The notes beneath the pieces are model-generated. The model did not search any database. It was not told the origin of the DNA and saw only the letters and a program-made list of their open reading frames with translations. 64,000 nucleotides of DNA from Kiritimatiellia bacterium (GTDB lineage: Bacteria; Verrucomicrobiota; Kiritimatiellia; CAIVKH01), in NCBI GenBank assembly GCA_023953695.1, contig JAMLJG010000004.1:107171-171170 (forward strand), read 5' to 3'. Shown here one piece after another: positions 18,854-26,342 of this stretch. Positions within the stretch are counted from its first letter, which is position 1. Each line of letters opens with the position of its first letter. Both the position numbers and the translations under genes were made by a program.

Positions 18854-19651
18854 CTACTTTTCGTACGGCGGCGGGCCCACTTCGACATCAATCGCTTCGT
18901 GCTGTCTCGGCACGGACGGTGGGCCGTTTCGGAAGATGGAGAGGGGATCCACGAACCCTGCGAATGGGTTTCGCGGCGGGGGGCGCTCCTGCATTTGGAC
19001 CACGCGATATTCCGCGGCTGCCGCCTGCCAAACGACGAACGCGATCACGACGAGGAAGAGGTTGTTGAACAGGCCCAGCACGACGAAGAGGGCGGCAAAA
19101 AACTTGCCCAGCGTCACCGCGCGCCGGGTCGCCTCAAGCCGTCCATGCTTCTTGGCCTGCCAAGCCCGGAACACGCGACCGCCATCCATCGGGAAACACG
19201 GCAACATGTTGAAGAGGACGAGTCCCATATTGATGTAGCCGAGGAACTCAATGGTCAGGGCGAGATTGAGCGCAGGGGAATGGAGGAGAGGCGCAGCGAC
19301 GAGCCAGCAAAGCACCGCGAGCGCCAGACTCACCAACGGCCCCGCGATTGCGATCACCAACTCATCGTTCGGGCGTCGCGGCGCACTGGCGAGAAATGCC
19401 ACGCCGCCGATGGGCGTCAAGACGATGTCGCGGACCGGATAGCCGCGTCCGCGCGCCACGAGCGAGTGCCCGAGTTCATGCAGCGCCACGCTCGCAAAAA
19501 GGCCAAAAGCCGCGACCCATCCCCAGAGCGCAGATGAAATCCCCATGCCCGCAGCCATTCGGAGCGCGATAAACGGGAGAAACACGATCAGCGTCCAGTG
19601 CAACCTCAGAGGAATGCCATAAGGGCGCGCAATAATAAATCCGCCAAACAT
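18854..19651 (-). CDS. M50-family (site-2 protease-like) intramembrane metalloprotease
   Basis: 265 residues with about six membrane helices. The zinc site HELGHSLVARG is in an early helix and the third ligand lies in FNMLPCFPMDGGRVFRA; both are intact, so it should be active. It lacks PDZ and CBS domains. It therefore resembles the simple SpoIVFB/Rip-type group, which cleaves membrane-bound regulators. A cytoplasmic, Pro-rich tail closes the protein. ATG 19651 was chosen over GTG 19669. It converges on asd, 9 bp away. Confidence 0.85.
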   Translation of the reverse strand: MFGGFIIARPYGIPLRLHWTLIVFLPFIALRMAAGMGISSALWGWVAAFGLFASVALHELGHSLVARGRGYPVRDIVLTPIGGVAFLASAPRRPNDELVIAIAGPLVSLALAVLCWLVAAPLLHSPALNLALTIEFLGYINMGLVLFNMLPCFPMDGGRVFRAWQAKKHGRLEATRRAVTLGKFFAALFVVLGLFNNLFLVVIAFVVWQAAAAEYRVVQMQERPPPRNPFAGFVDPLSIFRNGPPSVPRQHEAIDVEVGPPPYEK

Positions 19652-19851
19652 GGGACTACTATACAGCACAACACCGCCTCATGCCCAACATTTGGTGTCA
19701 ACATGATGCCCGGACGCGGGAGAAGCCGCTCTGCCAAAAGATCATGAGACCAGCGCCTATCGGAACGCCGCCGACGGAGAGCGCAAGACGATCAAACGAG
19801 TGATGCAACTATGTGCGGACCGATCTCTATTCCCGGCTGACCCTTATTCCG

Positions 19852-20394
19852 TCAGAATCTTTCCATCAATTGCGCTTTCACTCGGTCAAACTCTTCGTCG
19901 GTAATTGCGCCCTCAGACTTTAGCCAAGCGAACTTGCGCAATTCGGTGTTCGGATCGTTGTTGGGGTCGAGTTTCCCATATTTGGTTTGCAAATGGTTGA
20001 CTCTCCATGCCTGTAGGGTCTTCAGGATTTGGTCGTGATATTTGCCTTTGATCACGAACAGCTGGCAATCACTGCAAGCGATGACCGTATACTGAACGCG
20101 CATCACTCGGTACATAATGAAGAAAATTCCAGCGATCAGGAGCCATATCGGAAGCTTGTACACTCCGTTCCGGAAGTTGTAGCCGGCCGCAATAGCGCCA
20201 AGTATTCCGAGGTATATGGCGACATTGCGAAACCATTGATTGCGTTCCTCAAACTCCGACGTGTCTTTGCTGATTTCCTCATACGGGATCGTAAAGGACT
20301 CGGAATGATTCTTGTCCGTCATTGAGTACTTCACGCCATCGGGTTGAAAATCAAAGGCGATGCGTGTATCCAGCTTCTTCTGTTCAATCTTCAT
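19852..20394 (-). CDS. Membrane protein with C-terminal SHOCT domain
   Basis: 180 residues. Residues 1-55 are soluble, two membrane segments follow (VAIYLGILGAIAAGYNF, LPIWLLIAGIFFIMYRV), and the C-terminus KSEGAITDEEFDRVKAQLM is a SHOCT motif. SHOCT is a short oligomerisation helix pair found at protein ends. GAGG lies 7 nt before ATG 20394. Codon use and GC are lower than in the core genes. It is at the distal end of the cassette array; I find no convincing attC on its 3' side, so it may be the last cassette with a lost site, or resident. Confidence 0.72.
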   Translation of the reverse strand: MKIEQKKLDTRIAFDFQPDGVKYSMTDKNHSESFTIPYEEISKDTSEFEERNQWFRNVAIYLGILGAIAAGYNFRNGVYKLPIWLLIAGIFFIMYRVMRVQYTVIACSDCQLFVIKGKYHDQILKTLQAWRVNHLQTKYGKLDPNNDPNTELRKFAWLKSEGAITDEEFDRVKAQLMERF

Positions 20395-20407
20395 CTGTTA
20401 TCCTCAA

Positions 20408-20493
20408 GGCCAATGTTAGGCGTGAGCTGTTCAATCTCATTCCGGCAGAAACCAATGAACGTACCCACATTGCGCTCCACCCGATGGTTGGGG
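20408..20493 (-). other. attC-like site of the 20437-20856 cassette
   Basis: On the plus strand it runs from GGCCAAT to GTTGGGG, with inner arms GGCGTGAGC and GCTCCACCC. The outer boxes are degenerate (final T for C, final G for Y). The right end CGATGGTTGGGG matches the site at 23948-24043, which supports the call. The gene's stop codon lies inside it. Confidence 0.6.
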
Positions 20494-20856
20494 ATTTCCA
20501 TTCTTTATCCGTTGTGTTGTTGTTTCCGCGAGTGGTTTAAACTTTGCCCTGTTCTCATAGGTCGGGTGGTACTCGGCCTGAAACGCCTTGAGTGCTTGGA
20601 TGACCGTATCAGAGTGGCCTGCTTCAATCCCTCGGATTGTTTCGTCGATCAGTTCCTTGGTGGCGAATCCGTACCAAGCGTTGTAGTTGAGTTGGTTGAT
20701 TATGAGAGTTGCTAATGATGCAACTGCAGTCATGGTAACGAGCGCCAGAATCCCGCAAGTCATCCGCTGCGGACGAGTGCCCTTGAATTCGAGTACGAGC
20801 CACGCGATTCCGAGTAGCGGTCCTGCGATGAGGATCAGTATTCCGAGTGGATTCAT
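20437..20856 (-). CDS. Cassette-borne membrane protein, unknown function
   Basis: 139 residues. Two membrane segments (ILILIAGPLLGIAWLVLEF and ILALVTMTAVASLATLIIN) precede a soluble C-terminal part rich in charged helices. The last ~15 residues are encoded by the attC site, so the ancestral protein was probably shorter. GGGGA lies about 7 nt before ATG 20856. No family is recognised. It is its own single-gene cassette. Confidence 0.6.
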   Translation of the reverse strand: MNPLGILILIAGPLLGIAWLVLEFKGTRPQRMTCGILALVTMTAVASLATLIINQLNYNAWYGFATKELIDETIRGIEAGHSDTVIQALKAFQAEYHPTYENRAKFKPLAETTTQRIKNGNPQPSGGAQCGYVHWFLPE

Positions 20857-20863
20857 GCTTCAT

Positions 20864-20934
20864 CCCCAACGTCACGGCTCACCGTTTGCGAGCCGGCCGC
20901 GGGCTCGCAATACGAGTGGAGCCGCTTGTTGGGA
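20864..20934 (-). other. attC site of the restriction-modification cassette
   Basis: The plus strand runs from CCCCAAC to GTTGGGA. It has paired arms CACGGCTC and GAGCCGC and a strong central hairpin TGCGAGCC/GGGCTCGCA. At 71 bp this is one of the best-formed sites in the array. Confidence 0.82.
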
Positions 20935-21886
20935 CTTTCTTCTTCTTCCGCGTCCCATATTCGATCTTCGGCTCATGAACCGATGGGTACTTATCCATCC
21001 ATGAAAGATTCTTTCCGATAACAAGTTCTTCCATCGTGGCATGATGCGTGTTGTTCATCGGAATCAGACGCATGTGGAAGCCATGCCTTCGGGCCATAAC
21101 CTTCACTTCATCCGCGTTATCATAAGTCATCAAGAAATCACCCTTGATCGACTCGCATAGCGAAAAAAGGCGGTCGTGATCTAGGTTACAGTGCCGATAA
21201 AGCCTGTTCCCAGCCTTCTTTCCGCCAGCCGTGTAGGGTGGGTCAATGAAGAATATGGCGTCTTTTCGCTTGGAGTATTCCTGTATGACAGACAACCCAT
21301 CTTCTTGTCGGAAGGATATGCGATTCGCAATCAACTTCATGTCTGAGAATCGGCGAGCAAGGGTACCGGGATACCAGCGCGAGCGAATCCCCTTACCGTT
21401 TTCACCGTATTTCAGAAAACCAGAACCCTCAGCCAGTATTCCGCCGTGGAAGGTCCGATTCTTCAAGATGGTATGGAACGCCTTTTCCTTGGTGTCGGCG
21501 TCCGTTTTGGAAATCTCACGAATGACCGATTCTCTCGTGAGGTCAAACTCAAGAATGCGTTTTGCTAGCCAATCGGTGTGACCGCCAACAACCGTCTTCC
21601 AAACAGCCGCGATGTCATCATCAAGTTCAACCATGACCACGCTGCTAACGAGATTCTCGAAAAGAGCGGTCAGGCTTATGATGCCGCCGCCAGCAAATGG
21701 CTCAACGAGGACTTCGGGCTTGGGATAGGCAGTTTCAAGCCAATGTCGAAATGTTGGCACAAACCAGGTCTTCCCTCCCGGATATCGAAACGGGCTTCTT
21801 TGCGGGATGGATGACACATTGACTGGCTTGGGGGGCATCGCATCATCGATAAGGCCGGGGAAGAGGGATTGTTGCTTTGAGATCAT
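20879..21886 (-). CDS. Dam-like DNA (adenine-N6) methyltransferase
   Basis: 335 residues. Motif I-like FRYPGGKTWFVP occurs near residue 33, EPFAGGGIISL follows, and the catalytic motif IV IDPPYTAGGKKAG is intact. This order (SAM-binding FxxPGGK before DPPY) is that of the Dam/M.DpnII class of adenine methyltransferases. It probably protects the host from the endonuclease encoded 1 nt upstream (TGA-A-ATG), with which it must be co-translated. The last ~18 residues read through the attC site. ATG 21886 was chosen; the frame is open 15 codons upstream inside the previous gene. Confidence 0.87.
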   Translation of the reverse strand: MISKQQSLFPGLIDDAMPPKPVNVSSIPQRSPFRYPGGKTWFVPTFRHWLETAYPKPEVLVEPFAGGGIISLTALFENLVSSVVMVELDDDIAAVWKTVVGGHTDWLAKRILEFDLTRESVIREISKTDADTKEKAFHTILKNRTFHGGILAEGSGFLKYGENGKGIRSRWYPGTLARRFSDMKLIANRISFRQEDGLSVIQEYSKRKDAIFFIDPPYTAGGKKAGNRLYRHCNLDHDRLFSLCESIKGDFLMTYDNADEVKVMARRHGFHMRLIPMNNTHHATMEELVIGKNLSWMDKYPSVHEPKIEYGTRKKKKVPTSGSTRIASPRPARKR

Positions 21887-21887
21887 T

Positions 21888-22769
21888 TCAAAATGGCTTT
21901 TCGATGGTCTTGTTTGTCGGGGGTGTTTCAAGCTGCTCGTCCAGTCTTTCCTGAAGCAACTTCATGAAATCGTCCATCTTACCAGGTACAGGTGTGGTAA
22001 TCGAAAGAAGCGCGGGTTCGAACTCCGTGAACACCTCATCAATCTTGGTGAGTTTGTATCTCTCTTGCCCGTCAACCTTCGTCAATGTGAGATCGTAAAT
22101 AAGCCATGCCATGTCCGCTTTGCTCTTGCTCACCTGTGTCAAGCGTGGAAGCGTATCGAAGAAACTCTTGTTCAGAGCGACTGCGGATTTCTTCTGCCAT
22201 GAATGCAGGATGCCGCCCTTGAATAGAAGTTGCGGGGCGAGCCGCTTGCGAGAAGATGACAGGTAATCAGGGCGCGGGTAGTTGGGTTGATCCGACCAAT
22301 CCATTCGCGCACGCGCTTTCGGGTCTTTCATGTAGTACTCAAAAGGATCGCGCACATTCCCCGAAATGTAGACCGCTTGGATTTCAAGGGCTCCGAAGTC
22401 CAGAACCTTTCCGGCGTCATCGTATGCAACAAGAACTACGTCGATATTCCCCGCAGATTTCCCATTTGCGTCGTTCAAGCGAACCTCGGTGAGGGAACTC
22501 CATGCCGTTCCTTCATCGAAGAAAAAGGAGGCAGCGTCATCAGTAATGAGCCAGTCTTCCCTAAATCTGATAGGGCATGTTATTGCCGGGGCACCATCAT
22601 GAAGGACGCTACAGACGCCCAGAGGATTCTTGGCTTTGTCTTTTGTGCAGTTCGGTACCTTGTTGTTGAATGGACAGAGACGCCGAGACCGATAGCGGTT
22701 TGCATTCGCCGACTGGTCGGTGAGAAGCTGCCCGAAAACCTCCGCGAGCGGTTGAGTTGGTTCTTTCAT
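21888..22769 (-). CDS. NotI-like restriction endonuclease
   Basis: 293 residues. The order of motifs matches the rare-cutter NotI as I remember it. LAEVFGQLL is at the start, followed by a four-cysteine cluster (CPF, NC, GVC, TCP, about residues 34-70) like NotI's metal-binding knuckle. A PD-(D/E)XK-type core follows, with SAGNIDVVLVAYD and LDFGALEIQAVY, where NotI has its catalytic Asp and E-x-Q. AAGGA precedes ATG 22769; an upstream extension of the frame overlaps the GIY-YIG gene and is ignored. It lies 13 nt after that gene and 1 nt before the methyltransferase. Specificity is unknown, and an adenine methyltransferase partner argues against the NotI site itself. Confidence 0.82.
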   Translation of the reverse strand: MKEPTQPLAEVFGQLLTDQSANANRYRSRRLCPFNNKVPNCTKDKAKNPLGVCSVLHDGAPAITCPIRFREDWLITDDAASFFFDEGTAWSSLTEVRLNDANGKSAGNIDVVLVAYDDAGKVLDFGALEIQAVYISGNVRDPFEYYMKDPKARARMDWSDQPNYPRPDYLSSSRKRLAPQLLFKGGILHSWQKKSAVALNKSFFDTLPRLTQVSKSKADMAWLIYDLTLTKVDGQERYKLTKIDEVFTEFEPALLSITTPVPGKMDDFMKLLQERLDEQLETPPTNKTIEKPF

Positions 22770-22782
22770 CGTTTCCTTAAAG

Positions 22783-23091
22783 CTATCGTTTCCCACACGG
22801 AGGATCGTACTGTTTCCGCAACTCCTGCTCAATCGCCATTCGTCCGGCCTGCTGCTGATTCGGAGTGTAAAGCACTGATACCGTGAGAGTACCGCTGCAA
22901 TGTCTTTGCCAGCAGTCCTTGCGGTCATGGTTATCAATCCGTGTCTTGACCTCGGCGGATTCGCCCACATCGATCAAGTAGTATCCGGCATCCCGGTGAC
23001 AATGGATGGCGTAAACGCCCGATCTATCGGCGAGGTGTCCCGTATCTGTGTACGGCCCCTCGAATGAGTAGGCTCCAACTGTAATGCTCAT
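22783..23091 (-). CDS. Small GIY-YIG nuclease-domain protein
   Basis: 102 residues, essentially one GIY-YIG domain. SGVYAIHC carries the first motif, YYLIDVGES the second, KTRIDNHDR the conserved Arg and MAIEQELRKQY the metal-binding Glu. All catalytic positions seem present. Its role could be a third nuclease of the restriction module, or a passenger. AAGGA is 8 nt before ATG 23091. It is the first gene of the three-gene cassette (GIY-YIG, NotI-like, Dam-like). Confidence 0.78.
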   Translation of the reverse strand: MSITVGAYSFEGPYTDTGHLADRSGVYAIHCHRDAGYYLIDVGESAEVKTRIDNHDRKDCWQRHCSGTLTVSVLYTPNQQQAGRMAIEQELRKQYDPPCGKR

Positions 23092-23107
23092 GTTCTTCTT
23101 CCTTCAG

Positions 23108-23245
23108 TCCCAATGCGAAGCTGACCGGAACCGCGCACGAGAATCGAGACGAAAATGAGCGGAGCGCAATTTGAGTCGAGAATCGAGGAAGCGGCGGAAC
23201 CAGCGCCGGGGGGCGCGTCGGTTCCGGTCGAGCGCTTGGTTAGCG
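23108..23245 (-). other. attC site of repeat cassette, copy 1
   Basis: A long (~138 bp) site. The left box is TCCCAAT and the right box GTTAGCG. Arms GACCGGAACC and GGTTCCGGTC are perfectly complementary over 10 bp, and GCGAAGCT faces AGCGCTTGG. The copy at 25069 has a better left box, AGCCAAC. Confidence 0.7.
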
Positions 23246-23417
23246 CGGAGCGCGAGCGATGCGCCAAGCGTGAGACTGAGGGGCAGCTTCGCATTAGCGC
23301 GGAGGCGGCGGGGGAAGCCGCCAGCGAGCGACACGGCGCTTTGCTTTTTACAGACCATGACGCTTTGACTCATGTGTCGCGTGGGCCGTAGTGGAGCGAG
23401 CGGTCCGCGCTAACGTC
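23115..23417 (-). repeat. 303-bp cassette repeat, copy 1
   Basis: Identical, as far as I can compare by eye, to 25076-25378. It begins at GCGAAGCTGACC and ends at the GCTAACGTC of the neighbouring attC. It contains its own attC plus about 165 bp with no convincing gene. Short frames exist on both strands but look like low-complexity read-through. It is probably a gene-less cassette. Confidence 0.88.
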
Positions 23418-23478
23418 ACGCCTCACCGGATGGCGAGCCCGCCCCGGGCGAGCCATACCCTCGACCGCCTTGTTCGCC
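23408..23478 (-). other. attC site of the double zinc-ribbon cassette
   Basis: The plus strand runs from CGCTAAC to GTTCGCC. Inner dyads are GTCACGCC with the opposing GACCGCC arm and a central TGGCGAGCC/GGGCGAGCCA hairpin. The outer boxes are slightly off consensus. Confidence 0.7.
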
Positions 23479-23937
23479 TTCATGCTTCTTTGGCTCTTCC
23501 TTTTTAGTCTCGACCTCCGTCAGTCCAGCCGCCGCTAAGTAGTCGCCCCATGTTGTCATGAATTGTCGCTCGACCTGGGTTGTATCCTCGTTATACACTT
23601 CCGATTCTGGGGCCGAGTGTGCTGCTGGTATCGGGCGTTCCGAGCCATCTCCCTGCGCGTCGACTAGGATCTGGGGTCGTTCAGGAATCTGTATCTCCTT
23701 TCCTTGCGTTGGAACCTGGACTCGCAGTTGACATTGCGGGCACTCAAAATTGTCTCCTACGGCATCTTTGCTTGCCAGGAGCTGTGTCTGACATTGGGGG
23801 CAGCCGAATAGGATGTCGCCGGCAGGAACGGCGATTGCAGCACCGCAAGCGGGGCAGTCGAACTCGTAGCCGGCATCGTCAGCGGAGGCGCTCAAGTGCG
23901 CCGAGCACGCCCTGCATTTGAACACGATTTCGTACAT
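23416..23937 (-). CDS. Cassette protein with two zinc ribbons
   Basis: 173 residues. Residues 1-85 hold repeated ribbons with C-x2-C pairs at FKCRACSAHL, FDCPACGAAI, FGCPQCQTQL and FECPQCQLRV. That is two four-Cys modules, each with the same spacer (ADDAGYEFDC / KDAVGDNFEC). The C-terminal half is acidic and disordered, ending Gly/Ser-rich in the attC. It could bind zinc or nucleic acid. No Shine-Dalgarno is obvious before ATG 23937. No known family name is assigned. Confidence 0.68.
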   Translation of the reverse strand: MYEIVFKCRACSAHLSASADDAGYEFDCPACGAAIAVPAGDILFGCPQCQTQLLASKDAVGDNFECPQCQLRVQVPTQGKEIQIPERPQILVDAQGDGSERPIPAAHSAPESEVYNEDTTQVERQFMTTWGDYLAAAGLTEVETKKEEPKKHEGEQGGRGYGSPGAGSPSGEA

Positions 23938-23947
23938 AGACTATTCA

Positions 23948-24043
23948 GGCGAACGTCACGGGTGAGCGGACTGGCGGACCGAGGCGCGGCAGGTGCAGCA
24001 ACTGACGTGCGGGCCGACAGTACGCTCGACCCGATGGTTGGGG
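23948..24043 (-). other. attC-like site of the lipoprotein cassette
   Basis: The plus strand runs from GGCGAAC to GTTGGGG. It shares the right-hand CGACCCGATGGTTGGGG with the site at 20408-20493. Inner dyads are imperfect (GTGAGCGG, ACGCTCGAC). Confidence 0.65.
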
Positions 24044-24046
24044 CTC

Positions 24047-24598
24047 CTATTTGATCCTTCTGCCATTCTTGTCGCTAATGTGTGGCTTGAATAGTTCTTC
24101 AAATATTGCTCGATCCTCTGGCTTTATGCGAAATCCCCGGGTCCGTTCGAGGACAAAATTCAATCCCCGAACGAACTTCTGTGGATCTCCACTCGGGGCC
24201 ATGTACACCACAAAGTCCTCATTTGTTCGGCTCTTGGACACATACTCGTAGTTCGGTAGATAAGCGCCAATGATTCCTCCGTCAGCATCACGTGAGCGCA
24301 TCACTGTGGCGAAGTGCAAATACCTTGTATTGAGCGCGGCTATCGAGAATGTACCGTTCGTGTCGGTGAGGCAATATGCCGTCTTGACGGATTTGGGGGA
24401 TGCGACTTGACCACTCATGCCATCCTCGAAGGAGATTTGAACATTTGCAATAACAAGAACATTCGCCAGCGGTCCACCGGTAAGTTTATCAATTACCCGA
24501 CCGTTCATTGGACCCGTTGAGTATCGTTTGGGATGCAGCGCGCAGCCAGTTGAGCAGATGAGCGCGGCGGCAAGTATGATGATGGACGCTATTTTCAT
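24047..24598 (-). CDS. Cassette-borne lipoprotein with carboxypeptidase-regulatory-like fold
   Basis: 183 residues. The N-terminus MKIASIIILAAALICSTGC ends in a lipobox-like STGC, so it is a predicted lipoprotein. The next ~100 residues (GRVIDKLTGGPLANVLVIAN, YCLTDTNGTFSI) match the beta-sandwich pattern of CarboxypepD_reg-like domains found in surface proteins. GGGG lies 5 nt before ATG 24598. It is a single-gene cassette. Confidence 0.68.
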   Translation of the reverse strand: MKIASIIILAAALICSTGCALHPKRYSTGPMNGRVIDKLTGGPLANVLVIANVQISFEDGMSGQVASPKSVKTAYCLTDTNGTFSIAALNTRYLHFATVMRSRDADGGIIGAYLPNYEYVSKSRTNEDFVVYMAPSGDPQKFVRGLNFVLERTRGFRIKPEDRAIFEELFKPHISDKNGRRIK

Positions 24599-24603
24599 AA
24601 TTG

Positions 24604-24675
24604 CCCCAACGTCAGGGGTGTGCTGCTGGCGAACCGCGCAGCGGGTCGCCAGTAAGCACCACCCCTTTGTTGGCT
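24604..24675 (-). other. attC site of the 24612-25058 cassette
   Basis: The plus strand runs from CCCCAAC to GTTGGCT. Strong arms AGGGGTGTGCT and AGCACCACCCCT enclose a central TGGCGA/TCGCCA hairpin. This 72-bp site is the clearest example in the array. Confidence 0.85.
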
Positions 24676-25058
24676 TGTCTTGATCTTATCGCTATCAACC
24701 AGAATGTCCCCGTCGTTATTGCTCCAAGCAGGCTGCAAAATGCAGTGTCGGAAACCGTCCCGACTGCTGGGAAAATACCGAAACAAAATCCCACAAGAAT
24801 GACAGACAGTGGTCCGAGAATCGCCCCGGCAAAAATGCTCTGCCATGCCGTATTCCATTGTCGCTTGCGAAATACAATCAGAGTCGGAACTCCCAAGACC
24901 AGTGATACTGTGTATGCAATGGGCGAAACATGTCTGAGGCCCTGAACGATCTGAGCGAGATCAAGGAGGTCCTCGGGATGGCGCCAAGAGATCATTGTGT
25001 AAAGCGCGAGCATTCCGATGAATGGCGCAAGTATGAAACCGGCGACTGTTTTCTTCAT
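24612..25058 (-). CDS. Cassette-borne polytopic membrane protein
   Basis: 148 residues with four likely membrane segments (FILAPFIGMLALYTMIS, PIAYTVSLVLGVPTLIVF, IFAGAILGPLSVILVGFCFG, LLGAITTGTFWLIAI). The last ~18 residues come from the attC. No family or function is recognised. The start MKKTVAG is typical for a membrane protein. Confidence 0.6.
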   Translation of the reverse strand: MKKTVAGFILAPFIGMLALYTMISWRHPEDLLDLAQIVQGLRHVSPIAYTVSLVLGVPTLIVFRKRQWNTAWQSIFAGAILGPLSVILVGFCFGIFPAVGTVSDTAFCSLLGAITTGTFWLIAIRSRQANKGVVLTGDPLRGSPAAHP

Positions 25059-25068
25059 CTCGATTCAA

Positions 25069-25206
25069 GCCAACGCGAAGCTGACCGGAACCGCGCACGA
25101 GAATCGAGACGAAAATGAGCGGAGCGCAATTTGAGTCGAGAATCGAGGAAGCGGCGGAACCAGCGCCGGGGGGCGCGTCGGTTCCGGTCGAGCGCTTGGT
25201 TAGCGC
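25069..25206 (-). other. attC site of repeat cassette, copy 2
   Basis: It is the same site as 23108-23245, shifted by 1961 bp. The left box AGCCAAC fits RYYYAAC and the right box is GTTAGCG. Arms GACCGGAACC/GGTTCCGGTC are conserved. Confidence 0.75.
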
Positions 25207-25378
25207 GGAGCGCGAGCGATGCGCCAAGCGTGAGACTGAGGGGCAGCTTCGCATTAGCGCGGAGGCGGCGGGGGAAGCCGCCAGCGAGCGACACGGCGCT
25301 TTGCTTTTTACAGACCATGACGCTTTGACTCATGTGTCGCGTGGGCCGTAGTGGAGCGAGCGGTCCGCGCTAACGTCC
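25076..25378 (-). repeat. 303-bp cassette repeat, copy 2
   Basis: The second copy of 23115-23417. Flanking sequence differs immediately outside both ends, at the attC core boxes. Site-specific insertion of the same cassette twice explains this better than segmental duplication. Confidence 0.88.
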
Positions 25379-25467
25379 GCAATCAGCGACCGGCACCCGC
25401 GGCGCGGCGGGTGCGTACGCAGCTGCCGTGACGCGGGTAGCCGGTACGCTGGATTGCTTTGTTCGAC
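25369..25467 (-). other. attC site of the DUF2726 cassette
   Basis: The plus strand runs from CGCTAAC to GTTCGAC. Inner arms are GCGACCGG/CCGGTACGC, and the central dyad GGCACCCGC/GCGGGTGCG is strong. It is about 99 bp. Confidence 0.72.
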
Positions 25468-25476
25468 CATCTTTTC

Positions 25477-25971
25477 CTATTCAAATAGCTTCCCACGGAT
25501 CTCGTCCACCGAGTAGCCACGTTTTGCCGCGAAGCGAAAGATCGGAATCCCTGCCCCCGTCAACACCTGGTCCACAAAGGCGTCTCGGTCCTGTCGATTC
25601 TGCTTCTGGTGGCTCCGGTCATCGAGTTCGACTGCAAACTTGATTTCCGTGCTTGCAGGATCGACGGCGAGAAAATCTACGTGTTTGCTCTGGATTGCGT
25701 TGAAAGCAGACTGCCATGAAGAACGGTCACCGCCACTTTCGACTCTGACAATGTCCGCCAGCCTGACTTTGGAGAACAGGCGAAAGTGCCCACCGATTGC
25801 CTGCTCAAGCGAGGCGAAGAAGAGTCGCTCGGCAGGCGACATCAATGAGGGTTTGCGCTCGTAGCTATGGACCTTCTTCTCGCCGGTTCGTCTTATGAGG
25901 AGCAGTGGAAGAATCTTGATGACTACCACAAACACCGCGAGCACCAGCAAGGGCAGAATCATTTGCTTCAT
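25477..25971 (-). CDS. DUF2726-domain membrane-anchored protein
   Basis: 164 residues. One N-terminal membrane helix (ILPLLVLAVFVVVIKILPLLL) precedes a nuclease-like domain. The domain contains LFFASLEQAIGGHFRLFSKVRLADIV, HVDFLAVDPASTEIKFAVELDDRSH and FVDQVLTGAGIPIFRF. The VDF...AVELDD pattern is that of the DUF2726/PD-(D/E)XK-like group. AGGAG lies about 10 nt before ATG 25971. It is the most intI-proximal cassette in view. Confidence 0.75.
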   Translation of the reverse strand: MKQMILPLLVLAVFVVVIKILPLLLIRRTGEKKVHSYERKPSLMSPAERLFFASLEQAIGGHFRLFSKVRLADIVRVESGGDRSSWQSAFNAIQSKHVDFLAVDPASTEIKFAVELDDRSHQKQNRQDRDAFVDQVLTGAGIPIFRFAAKRGYSVDEIRGKLFE

Positions 25972-26342
25972 TCTCGTCTATCTCCTAGCAGACATCACCA
26001 ACTCGTGAATCCGTCTGCTTTCCGTCTGCGGTCGAACCATTGATTATCAGGAAGACTTTCCGTGCGATTGGCTATTATGGGTCTTTTCCGGAAAGTAGTC
26101 CAAACCTCAATAACTTCACCTTTGGTTGCGAGGTTATCGTGTCTGATCTGGGGGGGCAATCGAAAAGAGGATTCTTGAAAGGGCTCGGGTGATGGCCGAG
26201 TTCAGAGGGCAGCGGGGTCAGATGGCATGAAGGGCGGTTAGCTATCCGGAGACACGGGCGGAGAGTGGGTCCGGCTGTTGAATGGCCGAGTGTGGAATCC
26301 ATGATGAGGGCGAAGTATTTGGGTTGGGCTGGAGCCTCAGCC

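Larger units (their letters stand above)
20408..25467 (-). mobile_element. Integron-type gene cassette array without an integrase in view (CALIN-like)
   Basis: About 5 kb where every plausible gene is on the minus strand and each cassette ends in an attC-like folded site (eight listed separately). On the plus strand these sites run from RYYYAAC(GTC)-type to (CTT)GTTRRRY-type boxes enclosing a dyad. Stop codons lie inside or just before the sites, and start codons with their own Shine-Dalgarno usually follow the neighbouring site closely. This is the usual cassette geometry. The genes are unrelated, of lower GC than their flanks, and one cassette is duplicated. No tyrosine recombinase (IntI) or obvious attI occurs in the 64 kb. 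Confidence 0.8.

Noticed and set aside
19652..19851. Possible attC site at the distal end of the array (GCCCAAC at 19683-19689)
   Set aside because: The left box is good, but no matching GTTRRRY box or paired arms occur before the SHOCT gene, so it is not called.
23155..23391. 78-residue plus-strand frame in the 303-bp repeat (also at 25115-25351), and an 89-residue minus frame
   Set aside because: Both run through the attC arms, are Arg/Glu-rich, have no good ribosome-binding site, and identity of the two copies gives no evidence of coding constraint.
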